Shown piece after piece: positions 50,473-60,100 of a stretch of DNA of 64,000 nucleotides. Numbering within the stretch: the stretch's first letter is position 1; each line of letters starts with the position of its first letter. Both the position numbers and the translations under genes were made by a program. The DNA is from Clostridia bacterium (GTDB lineage Bacteria > Bacillota > Clostridia > Oscillospirales > Acutalibacteraceae). Location: contig JAFQHU010000009.1 in NCBI GenBank assembly GCA_017397845.1, positions 56,360-120,359 of the forward strand, given 5' to 3'. The notes beneath the pieces are model-generated. The model was not told where the DNA came from, did no database searches, and saw nothing but the letters and a program-made list of their open reading frames with translations.

Positions 50473-51564
50473 TTATAAAACTTTATATTTTTCGGAGAGT
50501 ATATTGGGAATATCATATCTTTTATCTAAATCGTGAGTCTTCTTCAGAATTTCAATCGGATTAAAAAACGGAGTAGATGCTATTAGATCTTGCCCTGTTT
50601 TGCCTACATCTTGTAATGTTTTGTTGTTGCATATGACATCTTTTATTGATTTTGAGAAATACATATCTTCTGAGTACATAAACATAATCAGTGTCAGCGC
50701 TGCAAGTTTATCCTCAAATTCCAGTTTATTAAATTGTTTGTAAAATGGTCTATATCGTTTGTCTCCATTTTCAATGAACATGATAATAACAGATTCCTGT
50801 TTCAAAGGAAAAATGCTTATATGTATATTTTGTATTTTGTATTCCGGGTTTGGATTGTATATATTATTAATAACATTACCTTCAAAATCTACAACTAATG
50901 CAACTGAAGCCTGAAAAGCGATAGGCACTACATAATTAAGTTTTTCATAATAACAAACATAATAGTCTGTTTCGCTATTTTTCTCTAATGCTCGTTTTGC
51001 TTTTATATAGCTATTCTTATATTCATTTAAATCCATTTTGTTTGCAACGTTTTTAGCTTGACTGATTATTTTTGCTTTGGGTGAATTTTTTTCTAATATA
51101 TTAAATTGTTCAATTTCTAAATTACGCTTGCTAATAGATTTCAAACTGTTTTTCAGAGCTATTTGGTTAATCATTGTAGGTGTTGGTTTGTTGTTGTAAT
51201 TATCAGGATTTTCATAATCTGAGAATATTTTACTATCGCAGTCATTGCAAATCAAATGAAATACCCCTGCATTTTCTACACCTTTTTCACTGTCTAAAAA
51301 AGGATTATCAACTAAGGTGTTTAGAGTTAATACTTCACCATCTATTGCTATATTCCTTAAGCAGAATCTAGGCACTGAGTGCGAGTTACAGAAGCTCGTA
51401 ACAGGTTTATCACAAAAATAACATGTATCTCTTTTGGCCGCTTTTCTGGCCTCTTTCATTATTCTACTCATTTTCTTTTTGTAGGAAAAATCACTATTGA
51501 TTAATTTTTTCTCTTTGTCAGTAAAAGCTCCTAAATTTAAAATTTTGATAAAATCATCACTCAT
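50473..51564 (-). CDS. HNH/treble-clef-like zinc protein of the same cassette
   Basis: A 363-residue protein. Cys48 and Cys51 (CYFC), Cys59, SHSVPRFCLRN (61-71) and Cys106/Cys109 (CNDCDSKIFSDYE) look like a zinc-stabilised treble-clef with an HNH-like SH.VPRF segment. The order C-x2-C, SHxVP and CxxCD is similar to SHxIP-type hypothetical proteins in Firmicutes (my recollection). The remaining 240 residues contain beta-rich stretches and no known motif. It is the first gene of the leftward cassette, with GAGGTGA as binding site and a promoter at 51586-51614. Nuclease activity is inferred. Confidence 0.55.
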   Translation of the reverse strand: MSDDFIKILNLGAFTDKEKKLINSDFSYKKKMSRIMKEARKAAKRDTCYFCDKPVTSFCNSHSVPRFCLRNIAIDGEVLTLNTLVDNPFLDSEKGVENAGVFHLICNDCDSKIFSDYENPDNYNNKPTPTMINQIALKNSLKSISKRNLEIEQFNILEKNSPKAKIISQAKNVANKMDLNEYKNSYIKAKRALEKNSETDYYVCYYEKLNYVVPIAFQASVALVVDFEGNVINNIYNPNPEYKIQNIHISIFPLKQESVIIMFIENGDKRYRPFYKQFNKLEFEDKLAALTLIMFMYSEDMYFSKSIKDVICNNKTLQDVGKTGQDLIASTPFFNPIEILKKTHDLDKRYDIPNILSEKYKVL

Positions 51565-51585
51565 TATATCACCTCATAATACTTT

Positions 51586-51614
51586 ATTATAACATATGTA
51601 AACATAAAAACAAA
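51586..51614 (-). promoter_or_regulatory. Probable promoter of the HNH/PD-(D/E)XK cassette
   Basis: On the minus strand a consensus TATAAT (51591-51586) and a weak -35 TTTGTT (51614-51609), 17-bp spacer. No other gene or repeat was recognised in the AT-rich 51565-51793 stretch. Confidence 0.55.
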
Positions 51615-51793
51615 CAATCAATACTTCAATATAACCCTCTTTTATGATTTGCACTATGATGCTAGATACACTAACACATAATAACTTTATTACGGATAAT
51701 TATTAGGTGCAACTTACTTCACAAAAACGTTCGATTTTTCGACAAAAAGGCTTATTTTTCACCCTTATTTGCACCATTTCAAAATCCGCACAT

Positions 51794-51822
51794 TCGACAA
51801 AGCCTCCTTTAATTTGTACAAT
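51794..51822 (+). promoter_or_regulatory. Promoter of tnpV
   Basis: TCGACA (51794-51799) and TACAAT (51817-51822), 17-bp spacer, about 30 bp upstream of AAGGAGG. Confidence 0.6.
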
Positions 51823-51852
51823 GAAGCTACAAAATTTAAGGAGGATATTTTT

Positions 51853-52218
51853 ATGTCAGACAAAAACGCTATCCAATATCGTCAGGTTGGTGATTATCTC
51901 ATCCCGAACCTCGTTTTACCACCCGAAGAAGCAAGAATCACACTCGGCAAATGGGGAATGATGTACAAAACTTATCTTGAAAAACATAAGAAGGTACTTT
52001 TTAGCTTACTACTCAGTCAAGGCAAGCTTTATCAGCACTGTGCTGAGGTTGAAGCTCATGCACAGGATATGTTTGATACTCTCATTGAACAGATGAAAGA
52101 GGATGAGGGTGTTACAGAGCAACTGAAAGAAGCGAATCAAATGGAATGGGTACAATTAATGAGTAATATTCAACAACGGGCAAGAGAGATTGTTTGTAAT
52201 GAATTGATTTATGTATAA
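51853..52218 (+). CDS. tnpV: TnpV-family transposon-encoded protein
   Basis: The 121-residue product matches the TnpV family carried by mobilisable and conjugative transposons: YRQVGDYLIPNLVLPPEE, LGKWGMMYKTYLEKHKKVLF (pieces), AEVEAHAQDMFDTLIEQM and NQMEWVQLMSNIQQRAREIV. Its role in transposition is unknown. The ATG at 51853 has AAGGAGG upstream. No transposase or mobilisation genes are beside it, so it is a relic or solitary cargo gene. Confidence 0.85.
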   Translation: MSDKNAIQYRQVGDYLIPNLVLPPEEARITLGKWGMMYKTYLEKHKKVLFSLLLSQGKLYQHCAEVEAHAQDMFDTLIEQMKEDEGVTEQLKEANQMEWVQLMSNIQQRAREIVCNELIYV

Positions 52219-52225
52219 AACATCG

Positions 52226-52250
52226 AAGAGCAGAGCCACCCTCTGCTCTT
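52226..52250. terminator. Terminator between tnpV and the anti-sigma gene
   Basis: AAGAGCAGAG (52226-52235) and CTCTGCTCTT (52241-52250) perfect 10-bp stem with CCACC loop. It is between convergent genes, but T-runs are short. Confidence 0.7.
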
Positions 52251-52271
52251 TAACTATATATGTTCTAATTC

Positions 52272-52952
52272 TTAGGCTTTTATTTCTTCTAGTTTTCCTA
52301 TAATATTATACATATATTTCTCGCCAAGTTCAGACGGATAAATTAATTCAAAATAATAACCGTATTCTGACCAAGCGCAAATGATGGAGTGACCATTATT
52401 GCAGTATAGAGTGTTGGTATTGTTAACTGTTACTTCCATGATATTGCTATCTTCACTGTCAATTGAAGAATCTATGTTTTCAATGCTTTGTTTAAAATTA
52501 ATGGTTATATTGTTTTCATTTATCCAACATATATTTGTACTTAGTTCATTTATAAATGTGTCTGTTGTTTTCACATAGCCTTCAGGAATAATAGGCAATG
52601 TATAATATGTTGTAATCGTATCATCGTTATCAACATTATAATTAATTTCTGTGCGATTGAAAAATACTTCATAGAAGAATTTAAAAATAGGTTCTCTGAT
52701 AGCTTCTATGCTCAAAGTTAAAGAAAGTCCCATAACAATTGCAAGAATGATTGTTGCGGCTTTTTTGGCTGTATTATTGAAGATTATATTATTTCTCTTT
52801 TCTTGTCTTTCAATTAATTTGTTCATTTTACGATTGAAGTTTTGAGTAAACTCGTATTGTATATCATTTTCAGCAGGAACAGAAGATAATTGTGTATCTT
52901 TATACCTTTTCAAAGCTTCAATCATTAACTTGTCATATTTATTGTTTGTCAC
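52272..52952 (-). CDS. Membrane anti-sigma factor, DUF4367-like
   Basis: A 226-residue single-pass protein: a cytoplasmic N-terminal part of about 60 residues (EFTQNFNRKMNKLIERQEKR), a membrane helix (AATIILAIVMGLSLTLSI) and an extracytoplasmic domain with YYTLPIIPEGYVKTTD and HSIICAWSEYGYYFELIYPSE, as in DUF4367 proteins. The GTG start at 52952 overlaps the sigma gene by 14 bp, so synthesis is coupled. It should bind the ECF sigma factor and release it on an envelope signal. Confidence 0.8.
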   Translation of the reverse strand: MTNNKYDKLMIEALKRYKDTQLSSVPAENDIQYEFTQNFNRKMNKLIERQEKRNNIIFNNTAKKAATIILAIVMGLSLTLSIEAIREPIFKFFYEVFFNRTEINYNVDNDDTITTYYTLPIIPEGYVKTTDTFINELSTNICWINENNITINFKQSIENIDSSIDSEDSNIMEVTVNNTNTLYCNNGHSIICAWSEYGYYFELIYPSELGEKYMYNIIGKLEEIKA

Positions 52953-53493
52953 TTGTTTCTTCTCCTCTTGAAATTATATCTATAAACATTCTTCTGCCGC
53001 GAGATATTTGTTGTCTGACAGTATTTATATTTCTGTCAAGTTGTGCGGCAATTTCTTTTGCACTTAAATCCAAGACAAAATGAAGATACATTGTTTCACT
53101 GTATTTGGGCGGCAAACTATTTATGATCGCAGTAGCAAAATCAATTGTTTCAATCTCGTTCATCTTGTTTGTTGAAGAATAATCTTTGAGATTAAAAAAT
53201 TCTGAAATATCAATAGTTTCATACCCTTTTTCTTTTCTTACATACATTAAAGCGGCACGACGTGCCGATGTCAAAACATAGGATTTTATTGAATACGGTT
53301 CAAAGCTTCTGATTTTAGAAAAGTTCTTTGCAATTCCTATAAAAGCATCATGAACAGCATCTTCTGCTAAATAGGCATCATTCAATATATCGTTAGCAAC
53401 ATACCACATTTGCTTTTTATAATTTTCATATATTTCTTGAAACTTTATTTTGTCGGTTTCGCTGTCAATAAGCGACAGATAAATAGCTATCAT
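52939..53493 (-). CDS. ECF-type RNA polymerase sigma factor
   Basis: A 184-residue sigma-70 of the ECF group: region 2 (QMWYVANDILNDAYLAEDAVHDAFIGIAKNF in pieces) and region 4 (SLPPKYSETMYLHFVLDLSAKEIA; NINTVRQQISRGRRM). The start at 53493 follows a CGGAGG site. It is divergent from the small secreted protein and RHS gene, and a shared element in the intergenic region suggests it may control them. Confidence 0.9.
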   Translation of the reverse strand: MIAIYLSLIDSETDKIKFQEIYENYKKQMWYVANDILNDAYLAEDAVHDAFIGIAKNFSKIRSFEPYSIKSYVLTSARRAALMYVRKEKGYETIDISEFFNLKDYSSTNKMNEIETIDFATAIINSLPPKYSETMYLHFVLDLSAKEIAAQLDRNINTVRQQISRGRRMFIDIISRGEETSDKQ

Positions 53494-53506
53494 TTTTTCC
53501 TCCGTT

Positions 53507-53530
53507 GCATCTTCACATTTAAAGATGCAT
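53507..53530 (-). promoter_or_regulatory. Inverted repeat in the ECF sigma leader, ATGCATCTTTAA element
   Basis: On the minus strand ATGCATCTTTAA (53530-53519) begins an inverted repeat (GCATCTT/AAGATGC, 53528-53507) just upstream of the CGGAGG site. A TATAAT at 53568-53563 upstream could be the -10 of the sigma operon. Confidence 0.5.
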
Positions 53531-53625
53531 CTTTTTTTGTTTTCATTACATTTTTATCAAATATTATACGATAAAAATCATTTTTTCAAGTTTTTTAAAG
53601 AATTTTGTAATTATATGATATTTTT

Positions 53626-53645
53626 ATGCATCTGTAATTTAGATG
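53626..53645 (+). promoter_or_regulatory. Inverted repeat upstream of the small secreted protein, ATGCATCTGTAA element
   Basis: ATGCATCTGTAA (53626-53637) and the inverted repeat CATCT/AGATG (53629-53645). It matches the sigma-leader element at 11 of 12 bases and is in the same orientation relative to its own gene. Confidence 0.5.
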
Positions 53646-53683
53646 GGATATTTATCCTTATTTTTAAGTGAGGAGGTGAAAAC

Positions 53684-54121
53684 ATGAAAAGAATAATTGC
53701 ATTAGCTTTGTCTATAGTCACATTTATACTTTGTTCCGGTGTTTCTGTATTTGCTGCAACTTCAACAGAATCAGATGTTGTTCCTTATTACAATAATACA
53801 AACTCTGCAAGTGTTACCTTTGCAATATCTAGTACCGGGAAGGCAACATTTAATTTGTCTTGTATAGGTAAAAGTGGCATTACAACCAAGATAACTGCTG
53901 TTTCCTATATTCAAAGAAAAGTGGGCCTTATTTGGGTTAAAGTAGATAATGGTATTGACGGAAAAAAGTGGACTGATACTGTAAATGGCACAAATTTAAA
54001 TAAATCGCACTCGATTCAGTTAAGCAAAACAGGAACATATCGTGTTAAGGCTGAATATACGGTATACGGAAGTGGCGGTAGTGAAGATGTAATTGAAAAA
54101 GTTATTACTGCTACATATTAA
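53684..54121 (+). CDS. Small secreted protein, DUF6147-like
   Basis: A 145-residue exported protein: signal peptide (IIALALSIVTFILCSGVSVFA, cleavage near AAT) and a beta-rich domain with YIQRKVGLIWVKVDNG, KKWTDTVNGTNLNKSHSI and YRVKAEYTVYG. It resembles DUF6147-type small proteins found beside sigma factors and surface proteins in Clostridia, from memory. A GGAGGTG site supports the start. It lies 56 bp before the RHS gene and may be co-transcribed with it. Confidence 0.65.
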   Translation: MKRIIALALSIVTFILCSGVSVFAATSTESDVVPYYNNTNSASVTFAISSTGKATFNLSCIGKSGITTKITAVSYIQRKVGLIWVKVDNGIDGKKWTDTVNGTNLNKSHSIQLSKTGTYRVKAEYTVYGSGGSEDVIEKVITATY

Positions 54122-54177
54122 GGAGATAGGTAATATTGTAAGCAATATCTAGCATTTTAAAAAGGAGGAAAACAATA

Positions 54178-57100
54178 ATGAAAAGCATTAAAAAAGTAAT
54201 ATCAATTTTTCTTGCAATTCTTACACTTTTCAGTATCTGCTCTGCATCAACCACAGTTTTTGCGGCAGAGTATACTGAACAAAAAGCAAGAACAGAATAC
54301 TTTGATTCAGCTCTTTCAGGTTATCTCAAAAACATTGTAGATACGGAAGATGCGGTCGGTATTTCTGAAAAGGAACAGGTTGACGAAGTTGTTGAAGAGG
54401 CAAACGGTTCTATAGCAAGAACTGCCAGCACATTTTCTCTTCGTGCGACTCCTGCTCAGTCAACAGAAACTGCTAAAGAAGCGGCAGAAGATTTAGATAT
54501 TGACCATACCCGTCTTACTCTTGAGCTTGAAGACGATGAAAATGTTGCATATCTTTTCTCTGAGCCTGTCAGCTTTATTGACGATGCCGGTAATCTTGTA
54601 TACAAAGATACCAATATTAGAGCAGTTACAGACACTACCATTATCAACAGAGGCTATTCATATGAGAATGGCGACAATGACTACAAAGCATATTTCTCCG
54701 AAGACTCATCGAAGGGCTTGCTTCTTGTTGAGAAAGACGGCGAAGAAATAAGACTTGTTCCCAACGGAACACAATCTGTCGGTACAGTTAAACAGATTGA
54801 AAGTGATATGGAGCTTGTAGACAGCTTTGAGTACGCCGGTGTTTACGGAACAGATTCAGTCCTCCGTTTTTTACCTCAGCTTAACGGTTGCAAGGAAGAA
54901 ATTGTACTTTCAAGTTATCAGGGTATTTCCGACTTTTCATTTACTCTTTATACAGAAGAAGGTACTATAGCCGCTATTAATTCAAACGGTGAAGTAGAAA
55001 TCATTGACTCTGCAACAAAAGATATTATCACTACCTTTGTTGCTCCTTTTGCCAACGACTCATCAGGCGGCATGGATGTTACAAGTGAACATTATACGGA
55101 TTGTACATATAAGCTTGAAATGATTTCAGAAGGCAAGTATATTCTTACCATAAGCGTACCCGAAGAGTATCTTGAAAGTGAAGGTACAGTATATCCCGTT
55201 ATCATTGATCCGACAACAGATAATATCTCAATGACATACGATACCTCTGTATATTCAGCGCTCAAAGATTCTCCTCAAAGCTCAAATCCTTCTGCTTGTT
55301 TTGGCAAGACAGGTTCAAGTCAATATGGTAAGGGTCGGGCAATGTTTTTCTTTAAAATACCATCTGACATTGAAAAATATGCCAAGATATCTTCTGCAAA
55401 ACTTTGGTTAAGAGAAGTGACCGGCAGAACCGAAACTATGTATGTAAGACCTTATCTTATTAAAGAGTCTTGGAATAATTCTGTTACCTGGTCAACACAG
55501 CCTGCTCATCGCAGCACATTTAGTTATCCCGGTAAGGAAGACCTTACACTTGCAAGGAGAAACATTAACAGTAATTCTACAGATAATGAAAATGTTCCTT
55601 ATTGGTACGCATTTAATATAACCAACGCGGTAAGAGCTTGGACGACAGAAACTGTTAATAAAGGACTTAAATTTATTGCTGAGTGCGAAGCATCAGGTGG
55701 AGATTACTTGTGGAGAGGATTTGCTACGAAGGATCATACGACTTCGTCATATCGTCCATATGCAGTTATTTCGTATACTAATGATACAACAAAACCAACT
55801 GTTACTGTTTCAGGGAATCCGACCAAATGGACTAATAGTAATGTTACTCTTACAATTACTGCGACTGATAATGTGTATGATGATGACGGTATAGCCGGTT
55901 ATAGTTTTGATAATGGCAGCACTTGGTCTGAAACTGTAAAAAGCAAATCTTTCTCGTCCAATAAAACTGTATATATTAAAGTAAAGGATTATGCAGGTAA
56001 TATAACATCAAAAACCGTTAATATAACAAAGATTGATAAAACAAAGCCAGCTGCTACTATTACTTTATCGCCAACTTCCTGGACTAATGGAAATGTTACG
56101 GCAACAATTAAGATAACTGATAATGCGGCAATTGCAAAATATACAATAAACGGCACAACTACTACACTTGATGCCGATGGCTCGGAGTGTATAACATCAA
56201 AAACCGTAACGAAAACATTTTCCGCTAACTCCACTGTATCTGTGTCTGTTACGGATGCGGCGGGTAATACCTGTTCAACAGTGAGTAAGAGTTTTACAAA
56301 TATCGATAAAACTGCACCTGTGGTCAGCACACCAACAAAGTCTCCAAATACAGAATGGTCAAATGCAAATGTAACTGTTACAAACAATGCAACTGATGCA
56401 CTTTCGGGAATTCCGACAAGCGGATATTCTTTTGACGGCGGTTCAACTTGGCAAACAAAAACTAAAACATATTCAACTGAAGGCACATATACTGTTACAC
56501 CAAAGGCGAAAGATAACGCAGGAAACATTGGCACAGGCACTGCGATTACCGTAAAAATCGACAAAACCGCCCCCACAGCTACAGTAACAGGTACAGTCAG
56601 TGGAAGTAATGTAAGTGCTACCATTAACGCAAGTGATGCACTATCAGGCCTTCACGCAACACCGTACAGTTTTAATGGCGGTACTACATGGGTAACAGGA
56701 AAAACTGCAACCTTATCTGCAAACACAACACACACTATAAAGGTAAGAGATAAAGCCGGTAACATAAGAACAATTACATATAACCCAAAAGCAGGCACTG
56801 TAACTGCTTCGCCGTCTCTTGACACTTGGACAAAAGGCACAGTTACTCTTACCGCAAGTGGAACAAACATTTCTCAATATAACTTTGATTCAGGTGCCTG
56901 GAGTGCTACAGTCAAGAGTAAATCATACTCTGCAAACACAACAGCAAAAGTCGGCTTTAAAGAATCCTCCGGAAATACAACCTACATAAATGTTCCTATT
57001 ACTAACATTGACACAACAGAACCCGTCATTAACTCTGTAACATCAACCGAAGGTGGCTGGGCAAAAGGTGAAATAAAGGTCATTGTTGATGCAGAAGATG

Positions 57101-60100
57101 ATTTGTCAGGAATTTCACAGTACTCCTTCGACGGCGGTGTGACATGGCAAGAAGGAAATACTATTACTTATACTGACGATGCGCCTGAAAGCGTAACGGT
57201 AATGGTTAAAGATAATGTAGGCAATGAAGCGTCTTGGGGAGAGACAGTCAGTTTACCAAAATACGACAACGGTATTCCCGCTTCTCCCGACCTTTACGAG
57301 CAAGATGGTCTTGTTTACATCTCCTCTCGTTCATTCGACTTCAACGAAGAAACAGACAGTTCTGAGCATATAGAATATAAAATAGAAAACGGTGAATGGA
57401 CTGAGTATGACGGTGAGCCCATAAATATAGTACGCACTTACGGAGCAAAGGTCTATGCTAAAGTCGTTGACGATGCTACAAATGAAAGTCCGATAGCCGA
57501 AATCACTCTCGAAAATAACCTCGGTGAATACACTGCTTCATACACCGACATTGCTCTCGGCGAAGGCCTTTTCCCGGTAGAGTTCGGACGCACCTACACA
57601 AGCAACAACGGCTGGTTCTTCACCTTTGATGCAAACATAGACGAGATAGATGAAAACTCATATGTTTTCACGGACTTCTACGGTGAAAAGCATTATTTTA
57701 TTAAGAATAGAGAAGGTAAATACCTTTCTGTTGATGAGGAAGAATTGACGGTTAATGCTGATTCTTATGTACTTACTTACGGTGATATGACCTGCACCTT
57801 CGATCTTCTTGACGGCAAGATAAACCGCATTGTTACCGATTATCTTGACACGGCATACACATGGAATGATAACGGCACACTCACTATAACAGGCGGAGCT
57901 ACTGTCACCTTCACAGATGGCAAGCCGACTGAAATCACCATCACCCGTACCGACAGCGAGGGTGAGGAAAAGACAAAAGTGGTTAAGTATGAATGGAGTG
58001 ACGATGGCAACCTAACAAAGTTCTTTGATGCAGCGTATTCTCCTAATGATACGGAATCGGATTCAATACATAACTACGCTTACACTAACGGTCTCCTCAC
58101 TACCAACGACACAGAAACCATATCCTATTCAAATGGCAGAGTAAAGCTCATTTCACAGACTAACAAATCCTTTGTTAAGTATACATATAATGATACTGCT
58201 GCGAGTACAAATACAAAGACACCGAAGAATATCGGTTCGGTAACTGTATCTGACAGCAAGGGTGTGACAGACACTATTCCTTATTCTGACGGTGTGTATG
58301 TTTCAAGCAGTCTCGACAGCTACAGCGATAAAGCTGTTTATGCTCCTGGTGAGATTTCTGCTGGTATAACGACAGACGCTATATCGAATATTGTCTATGT
58401 TGTTGAATCAGAACCGCAGTCAGAAGAACAAGGCACCGATGAACCCTCAACGGGAGACGAGCTCGAATCAGACGGTGAAACTGCTACAGACAATGATATT
58501 GGTGAAGAATCGAACGGTAGCGCTCCTGATACAGATGGAGACACTCCGACAGACAACGAAGCCGAGGGTGAAATTAACAGTGAGGAAAATGATGCTGAAC
58601 AAGGCGAAGACAACAATGCTCCTTCTGCACCTGAATTGCCACTTTACGAGGCAATAAATGAGAACACTTATGTTTTCTATGATTATGATGAGCAGAATAG
58701 AGTAGCAACAGAACTTACAGTTTTAAAGTCTAGAATTGCCGATATTACTACCGCAACTTTTGAAGATGCAGAGAAGGTTGTAAAAGCAGAAACCGTTTAT
58801 GTGTATGCAAGCGAAACTGATAATACCATAACAGATAAGTATGTTTTCACTTATACTGATGATGTTAAACTACAGACAGAAGAACTCTATCAGCCGATTA
58901 ATAATGTTCTTTTCTGTGTGTCTAAATTCACCTATGACTCAAATGAAAACATAGTTTTAGAGCAGTATTTTAAACAAGAAACAGTAAACGAAACTACTGT
59001 TGATGTTGAATATGAAAACTGCACAAGAGTTTATGAGGACGAAAATCTTCTGTCAGAAACTCAACAGACATTAGTTGATGGCGTTCTGACTACTACAAAG
59101 AAGTTATCATATGAATACGATATCGGCGACCAGCTTACAAGCTATACTGTTGAAGAATATACATTGGGTGCTTTGCGTACGGTAAGCAGTGAATCGTATA
59201 GTTATAATAGCTTCGGAAATATTGCAAATGAAACTGTTACTGAAACTTCTTATTATTTTGATTCGGATGCAAATGAAGTTAAGAAAAATGAAATTACAAC
59301 AGCAACTGAATATAATTATAACATTTGGAATCAGCAGGAAAAGATAACTGTTACCAAGAATAATACCGTTGATTCAACAACCCAAATCACCTATGACGAT
59401 CTTGGCAATATCAGCACCGTAACAGAAGACGGTGTAGCTGTAGCTTATACATATTCAAACGGTAATGTTTCAACGATTACAGAAACAAAGGAGCTTCAGC
59501 AGGATAACGGAACCAAGGTAACAAAAACAGTTACAAGTGTGTATGAGTATACTAACGGAAGCCTTATAAGCAGAACAAATACCACTAAAGTTGATGAAGT
59601 TGTTACTGAAACTACGGTTGCTACATATAAATATGATGATTACGGCAATTTAACAGAACACAACTTTAACGGTTATCATTTTACATATAATACTCTTGGC
59701 AGTATTTTGTCTGCAAGTGCGGCAGTCGAAGTAGATGAAAACGGAGAAAAAACCAATGCCGGAATAGATATCGTAAGCTATACATATTCTCCCGATATTA
59801 AACAGGATGTTGAGTTTTCTTCTTTCGGTAACAATCAGATTATTGATTATGAGTATAACTCCAATGGTGAAATTACCGCAATTAAACTTGGTGCTGATGC
59901 TGAGCCTAAATATGAGTATAAATATTCATCAGAAGAGCAAAAGGCAAGTGAAGATGAAGCTACAACTGAGGAAGAAGATACACTTACCGCAAATCTTGAA
60001 GGCGAATGGGTAAAAATTAATGACAAAGTAAGTGGCCTTTTCAAAGTAATCCAAGAAAACAAAACAAGTGTATATGATTCCGATAAAGCATTTATTTATT

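Noticed and set aside
55989..56624. A 211-codon frame antisense to the RHS Ig-like repeats
   Set aside because: The Val/Pro-rich repetitive product is the mirror of the Thr-rich Ig repeats. There is no promoter or ribosome binding site.
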